Shown piece after piece: positions 1-5,525 of a stretch of 9,068 bases of DNA (positions are counted from its first letter, which is position 1; each line of letters opens with the position of its first letter). Where the stretch lies: the NCBI GenBank assembly GCA_016296165.1, contig JAEDJV010000098.1:1-9068 (forward strand), in the 5' to 3' direction. Origin of the DNA: Oscillospiraceae bacterium (GTDB lineage: Bacteria > Bacillota > Clostridia > Oscillospirales > Ruminococcaceae). Position numbers and translations under genes: made by a program. Below the pieces are notes generated by a model. It searched no databases. It was not told where the DNA came from and was given only the letters and a program-made list of their open reading frames with translations.

Positions 1-109
1 CGCAGACAATATCACTGCCTGCAACTCCATACTCATCAGCCATTTCCTTAACTGCACGTGATTTGTTTCCTGCTTCAGTATAACGCTTGAATATTTCTTC
101 CGTGTTCAT
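1..109 (-). CDS. Partial small protein with an HTH-like N-terminus; 3' end beyond the window
   Basis: Reading leftward from the ATG at 107-109, the frame stays open to the window edge and gives 36 residues beginning MNTEEIFKRYTEAG. A consensus AGGAGG lies at 117-122, seven bases before the ATG, so the start is well supported. Residues 18-35 (roughly AVKEMADEYGVAGSDIV) have the spacing of a helix-turn-helix: an Ala-rich first helix, a Gly turn and a following Ser/Asp cap. This suggests a small DNA-binding or phage regulatory protein, but the fold is inferred from about 20 residues only. The SD and start codon lie inside the left copy of a 34-bp direct repeat, so this gene's translation signals would be restored by the repeat if the upstream recombinase cassette inserted here. 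The family is not recognised. Confidence 0.6.
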   Translation of the reverse strand, partial: MNTEEIFKRYTEAGNKSRAVKEMADEYGVAGSDIVC

Positions 110-135
110 GTTTATTCCTCCTGTAATTTCATTTC
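102..135. repeat. Left copy of 34-bp direct repeat (candidate att site)
   Basis: This copy matches 1769-1802 at 32 of 34 positions: 102-109 equals 1769-1776, and 112-135 equals 1779-1802, with only the two bases between (110-111 versus 1777-1778) different. Read on the minus strand it carries AGGAGG and then ATGAACAC, the start of the gene at 1-109. Outside that start it is noncoding here, whereas the right copy encodes the last codons of the gene at 1779-1988. Keeping coding-derived sequence in a noncoding position points to duplication or site-specific insertion rather than chance. Confidence 0.75.
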
Positions 136-137
136 CG

Positions 138-749
138 TTATTTGAATATACTATAACGTTCTTTTGGTATGACATACAAATCTGAAAATCCCATTGGATT
201 ATTTGCCTCGTTATATATCCAGTAGGCAGATTCTATTTCACTGGTCAGTGAATTGCCGTGAATAACAATTGCGTTCATTCCTCTTATCATGACATTAAAC
301 AAAAGAAACGGTACAGTTTTGCTGCTTAACTCTGTAAGCTTGTATAAATAATCATCCGGCTTATAGTCCCATATAAATTGGCAAGCTCTTATGCTTTTGT
401 ACCAGTGTGCAATCATTGTGCTTCCGGTTCCCGCTGATGGTTCTTCTATGATTGTAAAATCATTTTCAGATTTGCAGCCAAGCATCTCGCTTATGAGATT
501 GGAAACACATACAGGTGTAAAGTCCTGCTTGTTGTTTTTTCTGTCTGCGTGTTCATCCTGAAAATAATTGTAAAACCACTCATAGCTCAAATCATAATCA
601 AACTCTTTCATGAACTCAAAAAAGATTGCTTTTCTTTCTTCTGGTTTCTTAAGTATTTCAAGAACTTTTGCAGGTGCTTCGTAACTGTCAGATATTTTAA
701 GTATTCTGTTGACTTTAGACAACGTACTTTCTATGACTTGATTTGACAT
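138..749 (-). CDS. N6-adenine DNA methyltransferase-like protein, probably lacking the catalytic motif
   Basis: This 203-residue protein resembles the SAM-binding half of gamma-type N6-adenine methylases. Visible are a QDFTP segment at 75-79 (motif X-like, as in type I HsdM proteins), the SAM-binding motif I EEPSAGTGST at 102-111, and an ELSSKTVPFLLFNVMIRGMNA block around 140-160 that matches the helix after the SAM pocket in phage N-6 methylases. No NPP(Y/F) motif IV follows; the nearest sequence is NNPMGF at 183-188. The protein may therefore bind SAM or DNA without methylating, or use a diverged active site. The start at 749 overlaps the recombinase end by 35 bp and is preceded by AAGGAG at 761-766. 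It lies with the recombinase between two direct repeats, so it may be cargo. A methylase-like fold is likely; activity is doubtful. Confidence 0.75.
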   Translation of the reverse strand: MSNQVIESTLSKVNRILKISDSYEAPAKVLEILKKPEERKAIFFEFMKEFDYDLSYEWFYNYFQDEHADRKNNKQDFTPVCVSNLISEMLGCKSENDFTIIEEPSAGTGSTMIAHWYKSIRACQFIWDYKPDDYLYKLTELSSKTVPFLLFNVMIRGMNAIVIHGNSLTSEIESAYWIYNEANNPMGFSDLYVIPKERYSIFK

Positions 750-1725
750 TTTCTTTTTCGCTCCTTGCGTATATCGTAGTTGTGTTTATACTTTCATGGC
801 CGAGCATCTGCTGAACTTGTTCAATCGGCATCCCACGATTAAGAGCAAGCGTTGCGGATGTTCTTCTGAACCTGTGCGGATGAGCTTTAGGAATTCCAAG
901 CGCTTCACCAACTTCTCTTATTATAGATTCCACGCTCCCTATAGTCAGTCTGGTTATAGGCTGCCGAGACGAAACAAAAAGTGCGTTATTACTATCCGTT
1001 CTGCTACTCAGATATTCTTTAATTGCAAGTTTGGCTTTGGTGTTAAGATATACAATACGTTCTTTTTCGCCTTTACCAAATACAGTTATTTCATCATCCC
1101 GCAAATCATCTCTGTTCATACCTATAAGCTCTGAAACACGAACACCGGTTGAATTGAGTGTTTCAAAAATAGCGACATTTCTGAGAGAGCCTGAATGAGT
1201 AAGATGATGTCTCATCTGTTCAAGCTGCATTTCAGTGAATGGTTTCTTGATTCTTTTTTCCTGTTTAATACTCTTTATATTCAGTGTAGGAATCTTACTG
1301 ATATATCCCTCTCCAAACGCCCATTTGAAAAAGCTTTTTAGTACTCTTAATTCATTGTCCTGAGAGCACTTGCTCAAATGATTCTGCACACTCATTTTGG
1401 CAAGATAATATCTTACATCATCGGCTGAAATGTTCTGAAAATCAGTTTGCACCTCAGTGAAAAACTTCGAAAGGATTGTATTGTAATATGCAAGCGTTTT
1501 ATCTGTGCATCCTTCAATTTTCTTAGCAACAAAAAACATCTGTATGGCTTTCGCTTTGATATCTTCGTTTGGTATCTGCAAACTCGTACATCTTGATGAT
1601 ATGTCATAATCTGCAAGAAGCAATCTGAGCGTATTTTTGGATATCTCAATGTTTTCATCACCCATTTTACCGTCAAGCATTAATCCATAATCGTTTACTA
1701 TGTCATTAATTTTCACTGTAGACAT
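715..1725 (-). CDS. Tyrosine recombinase / phage integrase (XerC/D type)
   Basis: This 336-residue site-specific recombinase catalyses DNA strand exchange through a 3'-phosphotyrosine intermediate. An N-terminal SAM-like core-binding domain spans about residues 51-140 (IKAKAIQMFFVAKK..., then LKSFFKWAFGEGYI). The catalytic domain follows with every expected residue: R196 in TGVRVSEL, a beta-hairpin lysine at K218 (GKGEKER), H284 and R287 in HPHRFRRTSAT, H310 in MLGHESI, and nucleophile Y319 in TTTIYA, nine residues after H310 as usual. The length is typical and the gene looks intact. The ATG at 1723-1725 has GGAGGGG at 1733-1739 upstream. An integrase inside an early operon, on the same strand as the replication genes and flanked by direct repeats, is atypical of a phage's own integrase. 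It may instead move the cassette formed by itself and the methylase-like gene. Confidence 0.95.
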   Translation of the reverse strand: MSTVKINDIVNDYGLMLDGKMGDENIEISKNTLRLLLADYDISSRCTSLQIPNEDIKAKAIQMFFVAKKIEGCTDKTLAYYNTILSKFFTEVQTDFQNISADDVRYYLAKMSVQNHLSKCSQDNELRVLKSFFKWAFGEGYISKIPTLNIKSIKQEKRIKKPFTEMQLEQMRHHLTHSGSLRNVAIFETLNSTGVRVSELIGMNRDDLRDDEITVFGKGEKERIVYLNTKAKLAIKEYLSSRTDSNNALFVSSRQPITRLTIGSVESIIREVGEALGIPKAHPHRFRRTSATLALNRGMPIEQVQQMLGHESINTTTIYARSEKENVKSSHRKYVV

Positions 1726-1728
1726 TTT

Positions 1729-1776
1729 CTATCCCCTCCAGAATCCGAAGATACTTAATGCATATTTTGTGTTCAT
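1729..1776 (-). CDS. 15-residue leader ORF (MNTKYALSIFGFWRG) ahead of the recombinase
   Basis: A short frame starts at the ATG in the right copy of the direct repeat (1774-1776), behind the same AGGAGG (1784-1789) at the same 7-base spacing as the gene at 1-109. It ends at TAG 1729-1731, just before the recombinase ATG at 1725. It shares only Met-Asn-Thr with the gene at 1-109, as expected if an insertion replaced the rest of that gene. It may be a by-product of the insertion, or it may keep ribosomes moving into the recombinase start, whose SD lies within this frame. There is no evidence that the peptide itself has a function. Confidence 0.35.
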   Translation of the reverse strand: MNTKYALSIFGFWRG

Positions 1777-1802
1777 TCTTATTCCTCCTGTAATTTCATT
1801 TC
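1769..1802. repeat. Right copy of 34-bp direct repeat (candidate att site)
   Basis: This is the partner of the repeat at 102-135, in the same orientation, with two internal mismatches (1777-1778). Here it overlaps the last codons and stop (EMKLQEE, TAA at 1779-1781) of the gene at 1779-1988 and the start of the 15-residue leader ORF. The distance between corresponding bases of the two copies is 1667 bp, which would be the length of one repeat plus the cassette. Beyond both ends the similarity stops abruptly. Confidence 0.75.
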
Positions 1803-1988
1803 TGCTGTGGACCATATCGCGGTATTAAGACCGCATGCTTTTCTGATATACATCAGACTTGCTTCAGGTATCTTACTTATGCTGTCCAGTTTCAGCAGGT
1901 CTTCCGATAATTTTAGTTTTATCTCCACTTCGTTTATTTTTGCTGTTTCCGATACGGCTTGCTTCTGATTTGTTATATCCACCATCAT
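1779..1988 (-). CDS. Small hypothetical phage protein (69 aa)
   Basis: The frame begins MMVDITNQKQAVSETAKINE and ends EMKLQEE. The start at 1988 is supported by AGGGAG at 1996-2001, with seven bases before the ATG. The middle (about residues 17-50) is rich in Glu, Lys and Leu with helical spacing; the C-terminal part contains one Cys and one Trp. There is no membrane segment or recognisable motif. It overlaps the preceding Cys-rich ORF by 116 bp in another frame, and its 3' end lies in the right direct repeat. Its codons read like a real protein, whereas the overlapping part of the neighbour does not, so this frame is favoured. Function unknown. Confidence 0.6.
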   Translation of the reverse strand: MMVDITNQKQAVSETAKINEVEIKLKLSEDLLKLDSISKIPEASLMYIRKACGLNTAIWSTAEMKLQEE

Positions 1989-2064
1989 ATTTAAACTCCC
2001 TGCAAATATATTCCCTTGACCGTTCCATACATCCTGAACATTTAATGCAATCGTTACATGTCAT
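1873..2064 (-). CDS. Small Cys-rich protein (63 aa), possibly frameshifted or over-extended
   Basis: The protein starts MTCNDCIKCSGCMERSREYICREFKYDG, with Cys at 3, 6, 9, 12 and 21. This CxxCxxCxxC pattern suggests a metal-binding knuckle (zinc or an iron-sulfur cluster) and recalls small MTC-x-DC phage proteins that end with a Cys-x-x-Phe-Lys element. Its ATG (2062-2064) overlaps the end of the previous gene by 11 bp, with GAGGG about eight bases upstream, consistent with translational coupling. After residue ~28 the frame becomes a Lys/Arg/Ser/Gly mix without apparent structure and runs 116 bp into the next gene. Either the true protein once ended near residue 30-50 and a frameshift removed its stop, or the two genes really overlap. 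The N-terminal part is credible; the rest is doubtful. Confidence 0.5.
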   Translation of the reverse strand: MTCNDCIKCSGCMERSREYICREFKYDGGYNKSEASRIGNSKNKRSGDKTKIIGRPAETGQHK

Positions 2065-2476
2065 GCTTATTTCCCTCTATTTTCTTCATCTGCCTTGAAC
2101 AGAAACTTGCATCACCAATCATTAGTCCGATTACTTCACATGCATTCACAGCGATGTCGTATGCGGTCTTTGACTTCTCAACTGCTGAAAGCTTTGTACC
2201 AGCTGTTCTGATATTCTCCTGGTATCCCTTCCATACTGTAAGCCATTTTTCATAGTCGTCAAGTGCAATAGTATATTCTTTGTGATATTTACGCTTTTTG
2301 CTGACCGCTTCTTCTTTAGTTATCTTTCCTTCTCTGAAATCAGCATACAGTTTTTTGAGTTTGTCGAAATACCTGTATGCCGCAGGAGGAAACATACTGT
2401 AATCTATTGTTCCTGAGTTGGCCTGCCTTTCAAGTTCAGCGAAATCTGCTGGGTTTTTGAAATCATATACTTTCAT
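2054..2476 (-). CDS. Hypothetical phage early protein (140 aa), helical
   Basis: I do not recognise the family. The protein begins MKVYDFKNPADFAELERQAN and is mostly charged and helical: about residues 36-85 form a Lys/Glu/Tyr-rich helix pair (KLKKLYADFREGKITKEEAV, then the YHKEY and DYEKWL segments), and residues 85-135 form another (AVEKSKTAYDIAVNACEVIG). There is no signal peptide or transmembrane helix. The ATG at 2474-2476 follows AGAGGA at 2484-2489 with seven bases of spacing. It is the first gene after the repeat-rich gap downstream of the primase, so it may be expressed from a control element there, and it overlaps the Cys-rich ORF by 11 bp. A small replication accessory or host-takeover role is conceivable but not shown. 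Confidence 0.7.
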   Translation of the reverse strand: MKVYDFKNPADFAELERQANSGTIDYSMFPPAAYRYFDKLKKLYADFREGKITKEEAVSKKRKYHKEYTIALDDYEKWLTVWKGYQENIRTAGTKLSAVEKSKTAYDIAVNACEVIGLMIGDASFCSRQMKKIEGNKHDM

Positions 2477-2501
2477 TTTATCATCCTCTGTAAAATATTT
2501 C

Positions 2502-2511
2502 TATGTAGGGT
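2502..2511 (+). repeat. Iteron-like 10-mer TATGTAGGGT, forward copy
   Basis: This is an exact inverted match to the copy at 2594-2603, separated by 82 bp. It is preceded by TTTC, giving TTTCTATGTAGG, which resembles the minus-strand TTTTCTATGTATGG covering 2605-2618. With the two minus-strand copies it makes three occurrences of a TATGTA(G/T)GGT motif in 112 bp. Confidence 0.6.
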
Positions 2512-2529
2512 CTGTATACCTTGTACCCG

Positions 2530-2567
2530 TTTTCTATATCTTTTATATAGAAAAATTTTTTTCTATA
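2530..2567. repeat. AT-rich overlapping palindromes
   Basis: TTTTCTATAT (2530-2539) and ATATAGAAAA (2545-2554) form a perfect 10-bp inverted repeat with a five-base loop. The second arm is shared with an alternative pairing, TATAGAAAAA (2546-2555) with TTTTTCTATA (2558-2567). The two hairpins are mutually exclusive, and both arms are almost entirely A/T. This could be a melting element or a binding site for a dimeric protein. It lacks the GC-rich stem of a rho-independent terminator. Confidence 0.65.
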
Positions 2568-2593
2568 CGTAAAGGTATAAGAAAAACCCTTCA

Positions 2594-2613
2594 ACCCTAC
2601 ATAACCATACATA
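2594..2613 (-). repeat. Tandem iteron-like 10-mers
   Basis: On the minus strand TATGTATGGT (2604-2613) is followed without spacing by TATGTAGGGT (2594-2603), two copies matching at 9 of 10 positions. The second is the exact inverse of the copy at 2502-2511. The 10-base period is about one helical turn, so a protein bound to both would sit on the same DNA face. The array begins only six bases after the primase stop codon. Confidence 0.6.
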
Positions 2614-2619
2614 GAAAAT

Positions 2620-4938
2620 TTATCCTATTGAAATTGAGTAGGGATTATCACCCTGATAATCATCAATCAATTTGATTCCTTTGTAAACATATCCATCTAC
2701 AGTTCTAACTTTTTGAAACTTCTTACTCATTTCGGTACCGAATTTTGTATTTGACATTACATACTCCTTGTCATTCTCTGCCCACTTTCTGTATGCATAG
2801 AATAATGAATTGGCTTTTGTCTCTCCATCTCCGACTACACAGCAGGCATCAACAAATCCGGATATAACATCCATCTCATGTCTGTATTCTGTAACTGCGT
2901 CCTTCATACATGCCGGAAGTTCAAGTCCTTCTTCCTTCCAAAGCTTAAACCCTTCAACTATCCATCTGAATATGCCTGATAGTTCTTTGTGAAGCTTGTA
3001 CTTCAGATGCTTGTCAACCTTGTCCTCTGGGATCTGTACGCCAAAAGGTATTAGATGAATTCTTCTCCATATACCGGTATCTGTTCCTCTGATTATCGGC
3101 TTATGATTCGTTGCCATCCACAGCTTGAATTCCGGCTTGAATTCAAACTCATCACCATACAGTTTTCTTGCTGTAACTACATCTCCGCCTGTCAGCTGTT
3201 TTATAAGGCCCTCATCAAGCCTTGCTCCTTCGTTCGGTTCTACTGAGGTTACAAGCCTTGCACCTTTTAGACGTGCAATATCGCTGTTTGCCGCTCCGTT
3301 CGCCTTCTTCCTGACCATGATTGTGTCCGGCTGGATATTGGTTGCATAATCGCCGAATATATATCTGACTATTTCAAGAAAAGTTGATTTTCCGTTTCTG
3401 CCACTACCGTAGAGGAAGAATACACATTGTTCCTGTGTCGAACCACTGAGACAGTATCCGCATGCTTTCTGGATGTATCTTATCAGTTCTCTGTTTCCGG
3501 CAAATATACTGTCGAGAAATTCAAACCATTTAATCGGTTCCGGAGCTGATGAATCGTAGGCAGCATTAAGCATTTTAGTCATATAGCGTTCTTTCCTGTG
3601 CGGCATTAATTTCAGATCATTTAATTCGATTATTCCATTTTTACAATTCACTGCAAACTTATCAGTATCAAGATTCCGCGGAAGAATAGGAACTCTGTGT
3701 TCCAGCTCTTTGACCATTGCTTTCTTTGCTGTATTTGAACGTGTTCTTGTAACATGTTTCTTCCAGAGCTTGAAAAGGTCCTCGTCTTTCCATTCCGGAT
3801 AAAGCGTTTCGCCTTCCTGTTTCATCAGATCAAGTGTTGCGTCAGCTACCCTGAACACTTCACCAATATTATCATAGTTCCATTTCCCGTCCCGGTAGAA
3901 CATCCATCTCTTATCCACATAGCTGTATCTCAGATTCTCTCCAAATGCATCCTGCATTCGTTCAGCGTTGCCGGTATCATCAAAACTATAATATTTTTCA
4001 CAGCTGTACTTTGATTCCTCACTGCTTCCGATAATAGAAATATCATATCCGTTATCAGATGTTTTTCTGACAGGATTATAAGTTTCACGGCAGCTGTCTG
4101 CAGCTTTTCTCAGCGTAAGCATTCCGTATGTACTCCCGGACTGTGCCCTGTCCCACTTTGGTCTCATAAGAGCTGATGAACGGTATATCTCATCCATAAG
4201 ATTTACATCACACTGACACCAGAATGCAAGCAGATTGCAGAACGCCATATCTGCTTCTGACTGTGAAGCGTATCCCGATATATCGCCGCTGTAAAGTGCG
4301 TCAAACTTCTGACCTTTTGAAGAATTCCTTGCCTTCTCAATTATCTGAGATGCAGTTAAGCCTGCCGGAACTGAGACTGATGTGCCCTGCGAAGGAACTG
4401 CAGTCTTCTCGCCAAGATATTTTGCATGAAGCGGTTTTATGTTATCTGTGCAGTCCCTGATATCTATAAATTCTGAACAGTAATTACCGGTCATCACAAA
4501 GAATCTGCCCTTCTCGTACATCTCGACCTTTTTACTGCGTCTGTTTCCGGGAGGAAGTTTTCCCTTGCAAATTATATGTACGCCGTTTCCGGAAAACGAA
4601 AGCTCTGTATAAGACCGAAGTCCATATACAAACTCACCTATGATATTATCAGTAATACCGTTCCGGAAATCCTCGACGGCGCTCTTCACGTCGTCAAGGT
4701 CTACTCCGAAATATCCGCTTCCGTCAAACATGAACCCTATACCGGCAAGATCTGCAGATACTCTTACTGCAGTGTCAAAGTCACTCCACGTATCCGGATT
4801 GTTGCTCTGAGCCATTCCGCCGGTCTTAGGATTTACAGGTATCTTTGATATACCGCTGTGTGACTTCTCATCCTGGACAGCTCTCCAGCATACCCAGTTA
4901 TTCAGTTTTTTCAGTTCGCTTGGAATGAACTCATACAT
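2620..4938 (-). CDS. Primase-polymerase / SF3 (D5-type) replicative helicase fusion
   Basis: This 772-residue protein combines priming and unwinding. The N-terminal ~175 residues (LKKLNNWVCWR..., KIPVNPKTG) resemble archaeo-eukaryotic primase (PrimPol) domains of the phage NrS-1 type, with an acidic DxD metal site at D80/D82 (GVDLDD), a GNGVHI segment with H121, and RFFVMTG at 145-151. Residues ~200-290 form a linker helical domain. A D5_N-like region spans about 340-480 (DGKWNYDN..., VPILPRNLDTDKFAVNCKNG). The SF3 helicase core has Walker A GSGRNGKST (511-519, K517), a Walker B-like RLVTSVE (E567), sensor N611 in WMATNHKP, and an arginine finger pair R625/R626 in TGIWRR. A winged-helix-like C-terminus follows. 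The start has AGAGGT upstream at 4947-4952, 18 bp after the DUF669 gene. It is probably the main replication protein, likely a hexamer. Confidence 0.95.
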   Translation of the reverse strand: MYEFIPSELKKLNNWVCWRAVQDEKSHSGISKIPVNPKTGGMAQSNNPDTWSDFDTAVRVSADLAGIGFMFDGSGYFGVDLDDVKSAVEDFRNGITDNIIGEFVYGLRSYTELSFSGNGVHIICKGKLPPGNRRSKKVEMYEKGRFFVMTGNYCSEFIDIRDCTDNIKPLHAKYLGEKTAVPSQGTSVSVPAGLTASQIIEKARNSSKGQKFDALYSGDISGYASQSEADMAFCNLLAFWCQCDVNLMDEIYRSSALMRPKWDRAQSGSTYGMLTLRKAADSCRETYNPVRKTSDNGYDISIIGSSEESKYSCEKYYSFDDTGNAERMQDAFGENLRYSYVDKRWMFYRDGKWNYDNIGEVFRVADATLDLMKQEGETLYPEWKDEDLFKLWKKHVTRTRSNTAKKAMVKELEHRVPILPRNLDTDKFAVNCKNGIIELNDLKLMPHRKERYMTKMLNAAYDSSAPEPIKWFEFLDSIFAGNRELIRYIQKACGYCLSGSTQEQCVFFLYGSGRNGKSTFLEIVRYIFGDYATNIQPDTIMVRKKANGAANSDIARLKGARLVTSVEPNEGARLDEGLIKQLTGGDVVTARKLYGDEFEFKPEFKLWMATNHKPIIRGTDTGIWRRIHLIPFGVQIPEDKVDKHLKYKLHKELSGIFRWIVEGFKLWKEEGLELPACMKDAVTEYRHEMDVISGFVDACCVVGDGETKANSLFYAYRKWAENDKEYVMSNTKFGTEMSKKFQKVRTVDGYVYKGIKLIDDYQGDNPYSISIG

Positions 4939-4956
4939 TTTCTTTTACCTCTTATA

Positions 4957-5520
4957 TCAGAATGGTACATCACCATCACTAAGTATTTCTTCAAAATCCC
5001 CAGGAATGTTGAGTGATGCCGGCTGTGACGGCATTGCAGGAGCTGATTGCTGTGCAGGATTATCCGGTGATGATTTTTCCTTGTATACGTGCTTACAGTC
5101 AGGAAATTTGCTTTCGTTTGTGTACTTGACTCTTTCTCTCGTTTTACCGTTGTACTCTTCATGTTCTATAGTTAGTCTCAGAGTGCAATTGATGAGATCC
5201 TTGCAGAGATCCTGTACTGTTTCATATGCTTTTCCGCTCGGAAGCTTAGCTGACTTCGCAAGTCTCATTATCTGCTTAAAACTGTAGCCCTGTACCTGCA
5301 TGTCTGCCTCTGTAGGTTCTCTTCTCTTCCAGTACGTATCAAAGATATATCTGTCCTTGTAGTTCTGTTCAACATCGTTTCTGATAACAGTTGACAGATT
5401 GATACCTGTTGCTCCGCCCGGTGTCGTTCTTTCTTCAATATTTCTTATGATTACCTCATATTCTCCCGGTGGGATAAGGCCGTATTCCTCTTTTACATCT
5501 TCGTAGTTTGTATTAAACAT
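4957..5520 (-). CDS. DUF669 family protein, probable ssDNA-binding protein
   Basis: This 187-residue protein matches the phage DUF669 pattern: IPPGEYEVIIRNIEERTTPGG at residues 16-36, a central basic/aromatic block (KDRYIFDTYWKRRE), and FKQIMRLAKSAKLPSGKAYE. The predicted N-terminal part (to ~147) is a compact beta-rich domain. After a Pro/Gln/Ser/Ala-rich linker at 148-172 comes an acidic tip ending SDGDVPF. This layout mirrors bacterial SSB, whose flexible linker ends in an acidic DxPF tip that recruits partner proteins. The gene lies between the nuclease and the primase, where phages often encode an SSB. The ATG at 5518-5520 has AAAGGAGT upstream, overlapping the end of the nuclease gene. 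Family assignment is firm; the SSB role is inferred from context and the tail. Confidence 0.88.
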   Translation of the reverse strand: MFNTNYEDVKEEYGLIPPGEYEVIIRNIEERTTPGGATGINLSTVIRNDVEQNYKDRYIFDTYWKRREPTEADMQVQGYSFKQIMRLAKSAKLPSGKAYETVQDLCKDLINCTLRLTIEHEEYNGKTRERVKYTNESKFPDCKHVYKEKSSPDNPAQQSAPAMPSQPASLNIPGDFEEILSDGDVPF

Positions 5521-5525
5521 AATCT

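Larger units (their letters stand above)
2477..2619. other. AT-rich intergenic region with nested inverted repeats; candidate replication origin or control site
   Basis: This is the longest gap between genes in the window. It contains a central AT palindrome, an outer pair of 10-bp inverted repeats, a middle pair of 8-bp inverted repeats (TATACCTT 2515-2522 / AAGGTATA 2572-2579), and a tandem 10-bp repeat. The symmetry is arranged outside-in around the AT core at about 2530-2567. Phage origins often sit next to the primase-helicase gene and combine iterons with an easily melted AT-rich segment, so an origin is plausible. An operator or promoter region for the genes at 2476 and below is the alternative. 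No strong -35/-10 pair was found. Confidence 0.5.

Noticed and set aside
102..135. Paired inverted recombinase-binding arms within the direct repeat
   Set aside because: I could not find a clear inverted pair of 9-11 bp around a 6-8 bp core; the att proposal rests on the direct repeats and the restored gene junction only.
796..1134. Plus-strand ORF of 112 codons inside the recombinase
   Set aside because: The recombinase on the minus strand has all catalytic residues, and this reading has no recognisable features.
2546..2567. Rho-independent terminator after the primase
   Set aside because: The stem is all A/T apart from one G-C pair and has a two-base loop; it does not have the GC-rich stem and U tract of a terminator.
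2571..2616. Minus-strand sigma-70 promoter in the repeat region (TTGAAG with TATAGA or TATACC)
   Set aside because: The hexamers are weak or spaced wrongly (about 21 bases for the first pair), so no promoter is called even though one may exist in this gap.
4925..5287. Plus-strand ORF of 120 codons opposite the DUF669 gene
   Set aside because: It lies wholly opposite strong minus-strand genes, has no convincing SD, and its Ser/Leu/Cys-rich translation is typical of an antisense shadow.
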